Source of the DNA: Mesorhizobium sp. LMG 17147
GTDB lineage: Bacteria > Pseudomonadota > Alphaproteobacteria > Rhizobiales > Rhizobiaceae
DNA length: 35,399 bases
Assembly (NCBI RefSeq): GCF_024297145.1
Contig: NZ_JANCTC010000031.1
Location: forward strand, 1 to 35,399
Direction of reading: 5' to 3'
The position numbers were made by a program, and so were the translations under genes. Position 1 is the stretch's first letter. Each line of letters starts with the position of its first letter. Shown in pieces: positions 25,389 through 33,435 of this stretch. The notes beneath the pieces are model-generated. The model was not told the origin of the DNA, did not search any database, and saw nothing but the letters and a program-made list of their open reading frames with translations.

Positions 25389-26714
25389 ATGATGATGGTA
25401 GGTAATAGGATCGGTCGTTCTTCACAAGGTGCGAGGTTGGTCGTTGCCGCGGCTTCCGGTGCCTCGCTGTGGTTTGCCGCATTTGCGAAAGCGCAGGACT
25501 ACGAAGGTCAGCTATACCCTCCCATGAATGCTCCGCTTGAAGCCATTTTTGAGCAAGGCCGCAATTTGTCGTTCGCCACCATGTTGCTTGCAGTTACCGT
25601 CGCTTTGACCCTTGGCAATGGATTCCGTCGTATGGATTGGCGCAGCGCCTCTCTGTACATTGCGGCTGTGAACGTGTTCCTCCTTTTTAAGCTATTTCTG
25701 TATGGGAACACCGGTATTTTTCTCCAAGGAACCTTTGCAATTTTCGTCCAGATGTTGGTTTTTGTAGTATGCGCCGCTGGATATGAGCGAGAAAGTTTCC
25801 GACAAAGAAGTTACATGCCTCACGTTGTGCAAACGATATATGTATTTGCCTTACTTTTTGTATCTTGTAACATGTATGTATACTTTTATTTTCCAGGAAG
25901 TTCAATTGTTCTGTCCAGTAGTCGGTTTTTTGGTATAACCGCTAATCCGCAACACCTGGCGATGTCGTGCGCTCTGTGTGTCCCAGCGCTCTTATATTGT
26001 GTTGTTCGCTATGGGATGAAAAGCATTGTCGGGACATTGGCAGTAACCATCATGGCGTGCGTGCTTTTTATTGAGTATCACTCAGGTTCTCGCCTTGGAT
26101 TCTTCTCAACTATAATATGTATTATTCTCGCTTGTCGATTTTTTTTGGATCGACGTCGATTCGTATACGTCATCATCCTGGGTGCTCTGGCGATGCCGGT
26201 ACTCTATGTGTCATTATATGACTCCATAGCAGATCTAATTCGATCGCGTTTTGTGGAAGGGCGCACTGATACTCGATCTGAATATTGGGCCTCTGGGTGG
26301 GATCAGTTTATTCGGAACCCTTTGCTTGGCGGTGAGCCAAGCGGGGATCCGCCAAAGTATTATTTTACGGTTAGTTCTTGGATTTCTGCAGCATACAGTG
26401 GAGGAATGATAGCGCTGTTGCTTCTGTTTCTATTTCTGTTTTCTGCCATTGGCTATATATTCAGGATTAATAAATTAAGAGATCTTCGCTCCATGGAGCA
26501 GGAATACGCGGATTTGTATATATCGGCGATTGCTTTAATTCTGACTGTGAGTGTCTTCGAAGCAGTTTTCCTTGGAGTTTTTTCGGCTCACACCATGATG
26601 GTTTATCTGTATGTTGCTGGCGCCGGTACGCTTGTTGGCGCGTCAAAAAGATTGGTATACGCGCCGCGTCGGCAATTTATCGATGCGGACCGACTTCGCG
26701 CCGGGCGCCAATAA
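25389..26714 (+). CDS. wzy: O-antigen/exopolysaccharide polymerase-like membrane protein (Wzy or ligase family)
   Basis: A 441-residue polytopic membrane protein with about 10 to 12 hydrophobic segments. A large periplasmic loop precedes the last helices: SRFVEGRTDTRSEYWASGWDQFIRNPLLGGEP. The R-x-x-x-W/G-G-(E/P) pattern resembles the second conserved loop of the Wzy_C/O-antigen ligase superfamily. In a cluster with Wzx and an initiating transferase, polymerisation of flipped repeat units in the periplasm is the likely role. Three consecutive ATG codons make the exact start ambiguous. Lower GC than genes after it. The last base of its stop is the first base of the next gene (TAATG). Confidence 0.8.
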   Translation: MMMVGNRIGRSSQGARLVVAAASGASLWFAAFAKAQDYEGQLYPPMNAPLEAIFEQGRNLSFATMLLAVTVALTLGNGFRRMDWRSASLYIAAVNVFLLFKLFLYGNTGIFLQGTFAIFVQMLVFVVCAAGYERESFRQRSYMPHVVQTIYVFALLFVSCNMYVYFYFPGSSIVLSSSRFFGITANPQHLAMSCALCVPALLYCVVRYGMKSIVGTLAVTIMACVLFIEYHSGSRLGFFSTIICIILACRFFLDRRRFVYVIILGALAMPVLYVSLYDSIADLIRSRFVEGRTDTRSEYWASGWDQFIRNPLLGGEPSGDPPKYYFTVSSWISAAYSGGMIALLLLFLFLFSAIGYIFRINKLRDLRSMEQEYADLYISAIALILTVSVFEAVFLGVFSAHTMMVYLYVAGAGTLVGASKRLVYAPRRQFIDADRLRAGRQ

Positions 26715-27805
26715 TGAATACAAAAATGGACAGAGCTAGAATGGCGCCACGCGATACTGGATCCATTGCGTTTGCCTGGTCGGGCCTGCCTGACTATGCA
26801 GCACGCTGTATCCGCGCCGTGATCGACCGATTTCCTGGAACCGTAACTGTGATTGGAACCCGGCCGTCTGTACCGATTGCCGGCATGGAACGTTCTCTTG
26901 GCCAGGCCGTGCACTGGATTGATGGTCGGGATGCCGATGCGGACTGGACGCGCTTGGGCTTAACTCGGCCCGATTTATTTTTCCAAGGCGGATTCCACTG
27001 GCCCGCCTTCAATTCGCTCGGTGTCCGCTGCCGGTCGGGCGGAGGAAAAGTGATCTTGCAAACCGACTCGAATTGGCAAGGAACCCTGCGGCAGCACCTG
27101 CTTGATCCGATACGGCATCGCGCTCTTTTGAGACGGCGCTTCGATGGCGTGTTTGTGCCAGGCATTGCTGGAACGAAATACGCCGAGCGTATGGGCTATC
27201 GGTCAAGCACAGTGCTGGAAGGAATGTATGGCGCCGATCCGGTCTTGTTCAACGGAGGCGCTTCCCTCAATTCTCGTCCCAAGCGTTTTTTGTTCGTGGG
27301 AAGATTGGTTCAGGTAAAGTTCGTCGTTGCTCTGGCGAAGGCATTCGTGGACTTCGCTGCCGACAATTCGGAATGGTCCCTCCAGATTTGTGGAGCCGGA
27401 CCACTGCGGGAACAGTTGCCTTGTCATCCACGGCTCGACGTCTCCGATTTCCTTCAGCCGGCACAACTCGCTGACGTGTTTCGAAATGCACGCTGTCTGG
27501 TCCTGCCATCCCTGTATGAGCCCTGGGGGTTGGTAGCGCACGAAGCTGTACTCAGCGGATGCGCTCTTGCCTTGTCACAGGTTGTTGGCTCCGCACAAGA
27601 CCTTGCAACGAAAAGCAACTCGGTTTTGTTTCGCCCCGGTGATGTGAACGCCATCACCGATGCGCTGCGGTCCATCGCTTCCTGGGATACGCACCATTGG
27701 CAGGAGGCCGAAAACGCGTCCCGATCGGTGGCCACGAAATTTGGGCCGGGACCATTCGCCGATGCTGTTGCTCGGTTTGTCGACAAAATGCACAGCGAAA
27801 TGTGA
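26714..27805 (+). CDS. Glycosyltransferase family 4
   Basis: A 363-residue GT-B enzyme. The C-terminal domain reads RFLFVGRLVQVKFVVALAKAF, WSLQICGAGPLREQL, and PSLYEPWGLVAHEAVLSGCALALS, the complete E-x7-E GT4 signature. The N-terminal half contains IAFAWSGLPDYAARCIRAV for acceptor binding. The ATG overlaps the stop of the polymerase gene by one base (TAATG), so translational coupling is likely. From here GC content rises again. The product is likely cytoplasmic, membrane-associated, and adds one sugar of the repeat unit. Confidence 0.92.
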   Translation: MNTKMDRARMAPRDTGSIAFAWSGLPDYAARCIRAVIDRFPGTVTVIGTRPSVPIAGMERSLGQAVHWIDGRDADADWTRLGLTRPDLFFQGGFHWPAFNSLGVRCRSGGGKVILQTDSNWQGTLRQHLLDPIRHRALLRRRFDGVFVPGIAGTKYAERMGYRSSTVLEGMYGADPVLFNGGASLNSRPKRFLFVGRLVQVKFVVALAKAFVDFAADNSEWSLQICGAGPLREQLPCHPRLDVSDFLQPAQLADVFRNARCLVLPSLYEPWGLVAHEAVLSGCALALSQVVGSAQDLATKSNSVLFRPGDVNAITDALRSIASWDTHHWQEAENASRSVATKFGPGPFADAVARFVDKMHSEM

Positions 27806-27884
27806 GCCGGGTGACGGACGGGGGATTCGGTGTCGTGTTTCTTGAGGCGGCTGGATCGATCTGGTTGCAGGGACGGTCGGTCGT

Positions 27885-29039
27885 ATGAAGGTCGTGCAGG
27901 TTGTGGCTTCAGTTGCCACGGAAGCCTCTGGTCCGAGCTATTCGGTTCGGCGGCTGTCCGATTCTCTGAGTGAACGAGGAGTCGCATCTCAACTCTGGAG
28001 CACGATAATGAGAGGGCAGCCGGACCCGAACGTCACACGCTCTCGCGTTTTTCCCTGTGATTTCGACCAGCTACCCATCGCCAAGAGGCTATGTTTTTCA
28101 AGGAAGCTCCACGAGGCGCTGGATCAAGCGGCGAGTTCCGGGGCGATCTTTCACTCCCATGGGCTCTGGCTGATGCCGAATGTCTACCCCGGCTGGAGCG
28201 CGGGGCGATATGGGCGGCCGTTGATCGTATCTCCCAGGGGGATGCTGGGTGAAGTTGCGCTTCAATTCTCTTACTATAAAAAGCGTGCTTTTTGGGCAGT
28301 TGCACAGAAGCGCGCTCTCGATCGCACAGCCTGCTTCCATGCTACCAGTCTCCAGGAGTGTCTGGAACTACGCGCTTTTGGGCTGACCGCGCCGGTGGCA
28401 ATTATTCCGAATGGCATCGATTTGCCTTTGCTGGCCGAGAGGCCGAAAGAGGATGAACGAACGCGAACTGTGCTGTGCCTAAGTAGGATACATCCCAAGA
28501 AGGGGATTGATCGTCTTATCGAAGCATGGGCGCGCATTGAAGCGGCGCATGGCAACTGGCAACTTCGGATTGTCGGCCCTTCTGAGAAAGGGACCAGGGA
28601 GGGACTGGAACGACGCTGCAAGGCACTCGGTGTGGTCAGGGTGGTTTTTGAAGATGCCGTCTTTGGCGAGACCAAGCAAAAAGCGTATCAGGATGCTGAC
28701 TTGTTCGTTTTACCTACTTTGAATGAAAATTTTGGTATGGTGGTGGCCGAAGCCCTGGCGAATGCGACACCGGTAATCTGCACCGTTGGCGCGCCGTGGA
28801 AGGGCCTGGCTGAACATCGCTGCGGTTGGTGGATAGAACATGGGGTAGAGCCGCTTTCCGCGGCTTTGAAAACCGCCATGGCGATGCCGCGAACGTCCTT
28901 AGATGCAATGGGATCGCGTGGTCGGACATGGATGGAACGCGATTTCTCATGGGAGAAGATCGCTGCCAACATGGCCCATGTCTATCGCTGGTGTGTCAAA
29001 AGCGATGACCAGCCAGACTTTGTGCGCACTGATGCATGA
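27885..29039 (+). CDS. Glycosyltransferase family 4
   Basis: A 384-residue GT-B enzyme. The N-terminal half has VASVATEASGPSYSVRRLSDSL and the GT4-typical GRPLIVSPRGMLGEVAL. The C-terminal half has RTVLCLSRIHPKKGIDRLIEAW, WQLRIVGPSEKG and PTLNENFGMVVAEALANATPVI with an E-x7-E. Members with the SPRGML motif are often colanic-acid or LPS transferases of hexoses. It follows the previous GT4 gene by 79 bases and is full length. Confidence 0.93.
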   Translation: MKVVQVVASVATEASGPSYSVRRLSDSLSERGVASQLWSTIMRGQPDPNVTRSRVFPCDFDQLPIAKRLCFSRKLHEALDQAASSGAIFHSHGLWLMPNVYPGWSAGRYGRPLIVSPRGMLGEVALQFSYYKKRAFWAVAQKRALDRTACFHATSLQECLELRAFGLTAPVAIIPNGIDLPLLAERPKEDERTRTVLCLSRIHPKKGIDRLIEAWARIEAAHGNWQLRIVGPSEKGTREGLERRCKALGVVRVVFEDAVFGETKQKAYQDADLFVLPTLNENFGMVVAEALANATPVICTVGAPWKGLAEHRCGWWIEHGVEPLSAALKTAMAMPRTSLDAMGSRGRTWMERDFSWEKIAANMAHVYRWCVKSDDQPDFVRTDA

Positions 29040-29131
29040 TCGATGCTTTGAGCCAAACTCTCGCTCGCGTCCGGCTCGCGGCCCGTGGTCACCAAAAGAG
29101 GTCGTCACCGGCCTCTCGATGATTGGACAAG

Positions 29132-29683
29132 ATGGATCCCGCTAATTTTGCTTCGCATGTAGCCGCCAATCGGGCATCACGGAAATGGTCCAGGAAGGAA
29201 AAGCTGGGTCGCTTCCTTTGGGCTCTTGCGGGGCCACTGTTCTCGCTAAGCCCAAGGCTTATGTGGGGATGGCGGCGGTTTTTGCTCAGGCGGTTTGGCG
29301 CAACCGTCGGCAACGACGTGCATATCTATCCCTCCGTGAAGATCGCCATTCCGTGGAATCTTGTCATCGGTCAGTCCGCTGCCATTGGCGACAGAGTTGT
29401 GCTCTACGCCTTGGGAAGGATCAGTATCGGGGAGGCCGCTACAATTTCGCAGGGTGCACATCTATGTGCGGGTTCGCATGACCACAGGGATCCTCGAATG
29501 CCGCTCACGAAACCGCCGATCTCCATTGGGGCCGGGGCATGGATCTGCGCCGATGCATTCATCGGTCCCGGAGTCACGATTGGCGAACGAGCCGTGGTCG
29601 GAGCAAGGGCCGTCGCCGTGCGTGACGTCGGTCCCAATCTTGTTGTTGTTGGGAACCCGGCCAGGAGCATCGGTACACGTTGA
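29132..29683 (+). CDS. WcaF-like O-acetyltransferase (hexapeptide repeat)
   Basis: A 183-residue LbH acetyltransferase of the colanic-acid WcaF/WcaB type. The helical N-terminus LGRFLWALAGPLFSLSPRLMWGWRRFLLRRFGATVGNDVHIYPS is typical of WcaF. Repeats such as ISIGEAATISQGAHLCAGSHDHRDP follow, with probable catalytic His116, and then ISIGAGAWICADAFIGPGVTIGERAVVGARAVAVRDV. It probably acetylates one sugar. A longer TTG start at 29123 is possible. The stop TGA shares a base with the next ATG (TGATG). Confidence 0.92.
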   Translation: MDPANFASHVAANRASRKWSRKEKLGRFLWALAGPLFSLSPRLMWGWRRFLLRRFGATVGNDVHIYPSVKIAIPWNLVIGQSAAIGDRVVLYALGRISIGEAATISQGAHLCAGSHDHRDPRMPLTKPPISIGAGAWICADAFIGPGVTIGERAVVGARAVAVRDVGPNLVVVGNPARSIGTR

Positions 29684-30513
29684 TGTCAGACTCAAAGATT
29701 TCCATCACCGTCGTTGTTCCCGTCAAGAATGAAGAGACGAACCTCGGAAAATGCCTTTCTCGTCTGAGCCGGTTTTCCGAAGTAATTGTGGTCGACTCTT
29801 CCAGCACCGATCGGACTCCGGCTATTGCAAATGAATACGGCGCGAACATCGTTAATTTCAATTGGGACGGAAAGTACCCAAAGAAGCGCAATTGGTTGCT
29901 TCTCAATGTCCCGCTTCGGAACGAATGGGTGTTGTTCCTTGATGCCGATGAATTTGTTGACGCTGCATTTTGCGATGCCGTGGACCGCGCAACCCAAGAT
30001 CCCAGCCAATGCGGTTTCTGGCTGAATTACGACAATTTCTTCCTCGGCCGCCGTTTGCGCTTTGGTGTGCCGCAGCGCAAGCTAGCGTTGTTTCGCGTCG
30101 GAAAAGCACTGTACGAACAAATCGATGAAGATCATTGGAGTGGCCTCGATATGGAGGTCCACGAGCATCCCATTATCGACGGCCCGGTCGGAGAGATCGC
30201 CGCCCGCATAGAGCACAATGACGATCGAGGGATTATCAAGTTCGTTGATCGCCACCGTGACTATGCTGTCTGGGAAGCGAATCGGATTGTGCGCCTAAGA
30301 TCTAGCGGTGTCGCCTTGAACAAGATGACGCATCGTCAAAGACTTAAGTATGGAAATTTGTCTAAATGGTGGTATCCGTGGGCATACTTTGTAATTACAT
30401 ACTTTCTTAAATTCGGTTTTCTTGATGGGTCGGCCGGATTTCAGTACGCTTTTTACAAGACGTGGTATTTTCAAACGATTAGGTTGTTAATTTCTGAGCA
30501 GAAAGGGACTTAG
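29683..30513 (+). CDS. Glycosyltransferase family 2 (WaaE/KdtX-like)
   Basis: A 276-residue GT-A enzyme: ITVVVPVKNEETNLGKCLSRL, VIVVDSSSTDRT, then YPKKRNWLL and EWVLFLDADE with a DAD metal-binding motif. The middle GFWLNYDNFFLGRRLRFG and the C-terminal aromatic segment (KWWYPWAYFVITYFLKFGFLDG) match the WaaE/KdtX and WcaA-type beta-glycosyltransferases, some of which anchor to the membrane by that tail. Its ATG overlaps the acetyltransferase stop, so coupling is likely. Sugar specificity is unknown. Confidence 0.93.
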   Translation: MSDSKISITVVVPVKNEETNLGKCLSRLSRFSEVIVVDSSSTDRTPAIANEYGANIVNFNWDGKYPKKRNWLLLNVPLRNEWVLFLDADEFVDAAFCDAVDRATQDPSQCGFWLNYDNFFLGRRLRFGVPQRKLALFRVGKALYEQIDEDHWSGLDMEVHEHPIIDGPVGEIAARIEHNDDRGIIKFVDRHRDYAVWEANRIVRLRSSGVALNKMTHRQRLKYGNLSKWWYPWAYFVITYFLKFGFLDGSAGFQYAFYKTWYFQTIRLLISEQKGT

Positions 30514-30548
30514 ATGAAAGCTTCTCTGCGTGCAGGTTTGGTATTCTG

Positions 30549-31340
30549 ATGCGCAAATTAAGAACGTTTTTGGAACGGGCGATGCGTGATCAAGTTCGCC
30601 GTCGCCGAATGCCTGAAGAATTTGGCGGTTTGCCGATTATGGTCTCTACGGCCGGCGGACTGCGATATTTCTTCAAGCCAATTTCTCAAATCGACCCGGA
30701 CCTTCTTTCAGCAGCGAAAATGTTGATAAGGAAAGGCGATACAGTTTGGGATATTGGAGCCAACATTGGGCTTTTCACCGTCGCTGCAGCTGGTTTGGCC
30801 GGATCGAAAGGGCGCGTTGTTGCGTTCGAACCAGACACGTCCCTAGTGGCTTTGCTGCGCCGCACCGCCAGCCTTCAGCCTAATGAAGCCGCAGAACTGC
30901 TGATCATCCCTGCGGGAATGGCAGGCGTAATGGGCTTCAGGTCGTTTGCTATTGCTAGCCGTGCACGAGCTTCAAATGCGCTGGCCGAATACGGAAATTC
31001 GCAGACGGGCGGCGTTCGTGAACTGCAAACCATTGTGTGTTTGTCATTCGATGACTGTCTTAAGTTGCTACCATCGCCTGATGTTGTGAAAATCGATGTC
31101 GAAGGCGCCGAGGCGGAATTGCTTGATGGGAGTTCTCACCTTTTGAAAGTGGCGCGTCCAGCCATGGCTATCGAGGTCGCGCCTCGTAATTCCGGTGAAA
31201 TTGGTCGTATTCTGATTGGGAGCGGTTATCGGCTGTTCGATGGTGCCAGACCGCTCTTGCCAAATTCCGACATTGAGACTCCCGCGTGGAACACGATTGC
31301 TATCCCTGCCGAGAAGGCTGATAAGTTTATCCTAAGTTGA
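30549..31340 (+). CDS. FkbM-family SAM-dependent methyltransferase
   Basis: A 263-residue methyltransferase. Motif I is VWDIGANIGLFTVAAAGLAG, motif II VVAFEPD, and the family-defining VKIDVEGAEAELLDG follows. FkbM enzymes commonly O-methylate sugars of polyketides and bacterial polysaccharides. Here O-methylation of the repeat unit is inferred. It starts 35 bases after the GT2 stop and is the last intact plus-strand gene before the insertion element. Confidence 0.92.
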   Translation: MRKLRTFLERAMRDQVRRRRMPEEFGGLPIMVSTAGGLRYFFKPISQIDPDLLSAAKMLIRKGDTVWDIGANIGLFTVAAAGLAGSKGRVVAFEPDTSLVALLRRTASLQPNEAAELLIIPAGMAGVMGFRSFAIASRARASNALAEYGNSQTGGVRELQTIVCLSFDDCLKLLPSPDVVKIDVEGAEAELLDGSSHLLKVARPAMAIEVAPRNSGEIGRILIGSGYRLFDGARPLLPNSDIETPAWNTIAIPAEKADKFILS

Positions 31341-31401
31341 AGGGTGTAACGTAGCTTAGCCGGCTGATTGACGGTCTTTGCCTTTGCCCTCATCAAGACC
31401 T

Positions 31402-31419
31402 CTAGATGTTTGATCCCGG
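31402..31419 (+). repeat. Left inverted repeat of the IS481-like element
   Basis: Eighteen bases that pair with 32432-32449 with one mismatch. The outermost four bases (CTAG) are probably target-site duplication rather than element. Confidence 0.8.
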
Positions 31420-31462
31420 ACTTTGATGGAGCATCCTTATCTTCCGAATCAAAGGATGCGCT

Positions 31463-32449
31463 ATGGACCAGGTTCTGCATGGGAGCGCCACAACGACTGA
31501 GGCGGTCCGATGAGCAATACAGCATAGTCAAGAGAGCCCGAGGACGCTGGCCAGGCGCTACGGGATCAACCAGAAGACGGTCGCGAAGTGGAAGAGGCGC
31601 GCTTCGGTCGCCGATCGGCCGACTGGTCCGAAGGAACCGAGATCAACGATGCTCTCGATTGAGGAGGAGGCGGTCATTGTCGCTTTCCGCCGGCATACGC
31701 TGCTGCCGCTCGACGACTGCCTCTATGCGCTTCAGGCGACCATTCCGCACCTGACGCGGTCTTCATTGCATCGCTGCCTGCAACGCCATGGCATTGGCCG
31801 GCTGCCGAATGTCGAGGACGACAAACCGACGAAGAGGAAATTTAAGAGGTACCCGATCGGCCACTTCCACATCGGCATTGCCGAGGTCAGGACCGAGCAG
31901 GGCAAGCTGCACATGTTCGTCGCCATAGACCGCACCTCGAAGTTCGCCTTCGTCGAGCTGCACGAAAGGCCCCCACCGCCGTATCGCGAGACTTTCTAGC
32001 GCGGCTGATCGCGGCCGTCCCCTACAAGATCCATACCGTGCTTACCGACAATGGCATCCAGTTCACCACCCCTGGTGCCGGTGGCTCGGCGGTGCCGCTG
32101 ATCAAGGAGGCAATCGCCAATGGCGAGACCTTCCGCGCTCACGCCTTCGATACGCCCGCGCCAGGAACGACATCTCCGCACGACCAAGGGGCCAGGCATC
32201 CGTGGACCAACGGCCAAGTCGAGAGAATGAACCGGACCATCACGGACACCACCGTCAAGCGCTTCTACTACGAGAGCCATGATCAACTACGCACAGATCT
32301 CGCCGACTTCGTTGCCGCCTACAACTTCGCTCGCAGGCTCTAGATCCTCAAAGGCCTCACGCCTTACGGGTTCATTTGCAAGGCGTGGGTATCACAATCG
32401 GAACGCTTCAAACTCAATCCGCCAGCAAATGCCGGGACCAAACATCTAG
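31463..32449 (+). pseudogene. IS481-family transposase, multiply disrupted
   Basis: The frame starts MDQVLHGSATTTEAVR at 31463 and hits TGA at 31511. The same frame then continues through an HTH region (TLARRYGINQKTVAKWKRR) and LSIEEEAVIVAFRRHTLLPLDDCLYAL into the DDE domain (FHIGIAEVRTEQGKLHMFVAIDRTSKFAFVEL). A one-base loss near 31970 shifts the frame. VLTDNGIQFTTP and HPWTNGQVERMNRT follow with further damage between them. A TAG at 32341 interrupts FARRL-LKGLTPYGFICKAW, and another shift near 32420 is needed to reach the end QMPGPNI. The final TAG lies in the CTAG flank. At least two nonsense and two frameshift lesions make it inactive. Confidence 0.92.
32432..32449 (-). repeat. Right inverted repeat of the IS481-like element
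   Basis: Reverse complement of 31402-31419 at 17 of 18 positions. Its terminal CTAG gives a TAG stop on both strands: for the transposase on plus and for the methyltransferase on minus. Confidence 0.8.
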
Positions 32450-33186
32450 GCTGCTGGGGATTTACGCATGAATGCAAAAAGCGCGGTGCTCATGCCACTT
32501 GGAACCAATAAGCTCCAGGCTCTCACCAGGTGAAAGATAACGGCCTTGCCTGCATGATAGGCCGGCTCGGCTTCCCAAGAGTGCAACGCGATTTCATATC
32601 CGGGGAAATGACGTCGCAACGCCGATCTGGTGTTCAGGCGATAATAGGCTTCGAACACATCCTCGTCCTTGCGACCGGGCTGGGCGAAATGCAGGATGCC
32701 GGATTTGGCACTCTCGGGCAGTAGTTGGTTGAATAGCGCCACATAGCCGAACTTGTTTGGCGTCCTCGCGCAAATCCAGCCACCAGATGCCAATATCCGG
32801 TCGAGCTCCGAAGCTGTAGTGGCAGGGTCGGGTAGGTGCTCGAAAACGTGATCGGCGATGATAATATCGACTGAGGCATCAGGAAGCGGTATATGAGACC
32901 CATCGAAGACCACGGCTTCGTCCACGGAGGGGTTTTGCGTTACGACCGGATCGACATCGACACCGATTACCCTTCTCACCTTGCCTTTGAGATTGCGAAG
33001 CGAACGGCGGTAAGGCAGCCTATCGTCGGTGTACCATCCTCCGCGTCCGGACCCAAAATCCACGGCAACCATGTTCTCTGAAAGAAGGGCATTCACCCTC
33101 GTGTAGAATTGGATTGTTCCGTCAACACGGCTGAAGCCTCCAGCGAGCATTTCTGGATAAGTCCTGGATTCAAAACCTGGGTTCAT
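32446..33186 (-). CDS. Class I SAM-dependent methyltransferase (Methyltransf_11-like)
   Basis: A 246-residue protein. Motif I is VAVDFGSGRGGWYTDD, the acidic end of strand 2 is VIGVDVDP, and IPLPDASVDIIIADHVFEHLPDPATTASELDRILASGGWICARTPN follows, a typical Methyltransf_11 core. The C-terminal part has two hydrophobic stretches (AVIFHLVRAWSLLVP). This form is common in LPS and exopolysaccharide loci. The ATG at 33186 is preferred to a TTG at 33207. It runs against the cluster and is divergent from the GH56-like gene. Its stop codon TAG lies within the CTAG at the IS end, so the insertion just spared the coding sequence. Confidence 0.88.
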   Translation of the reverse strand: MNPGFESRTYPEMLAGGFSRVDGTIQFYTRVNALLSENMVAVDFGSGRGGWYTDDRLPYRRSLRNLKGKVRRVIGVDVDPVVTQNPSVDEAVVFDGSHIPLPDASVDIIIADHVFEHLPDPATTASELDRILASGGWICARTPNKFGYVALFNQLLPESAKSGILHFAQPGRKDEDVFEAYYRLNTRSALRRHFPGYEIALHSWEAEPAYHAGKAVIFHLVRAWSLLVPSGMSTALFAFMRKSPAA

Positions 33187-33435
33187 GTCCGACTTTCTGC
33201 GTTGCAATGTCGGCTGGCGGATACCAAATCCACAATCAAATGAACAGGGCTTCTAGTCAACCAGCGTTGGAAATCTGCCGCTTAATTACTTGATCCCATG
33301 TGGTGATGGCGCCGTGTTTCCTGGGAATGGAAGGAGATGCGGTGTGCCGGGCTCTTCACGACCCGCTACGCCAGTGAACCAGATGGACAACGCGCGATCG
33401 AGGTCTGGCCCTACCCGACCTCGCATGGAGGAATT

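Larger units (their letters stand above)
31402..32449 (+). mobile_element. Degenerate IS481-family insertion sequence
   Basis: About 1.05 kb. Inverted ends CTAGATGTTTGATCCCGG (31402-31419) and CCGGGACCAAACATCTAG (32432-32449) match in 17 of 18 positions. CTAG lies at both extremities, consistent with the known preference of IS481 for NCTAGN targets. Six-base flanks would be TCTAGA on the left and TCTAGG on the right. The single transposase gene inside is broken in several places, so the copy cannot move by itself. It separates the FkbM gene from the convergent methyltransferase. Confidence 0.85.
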
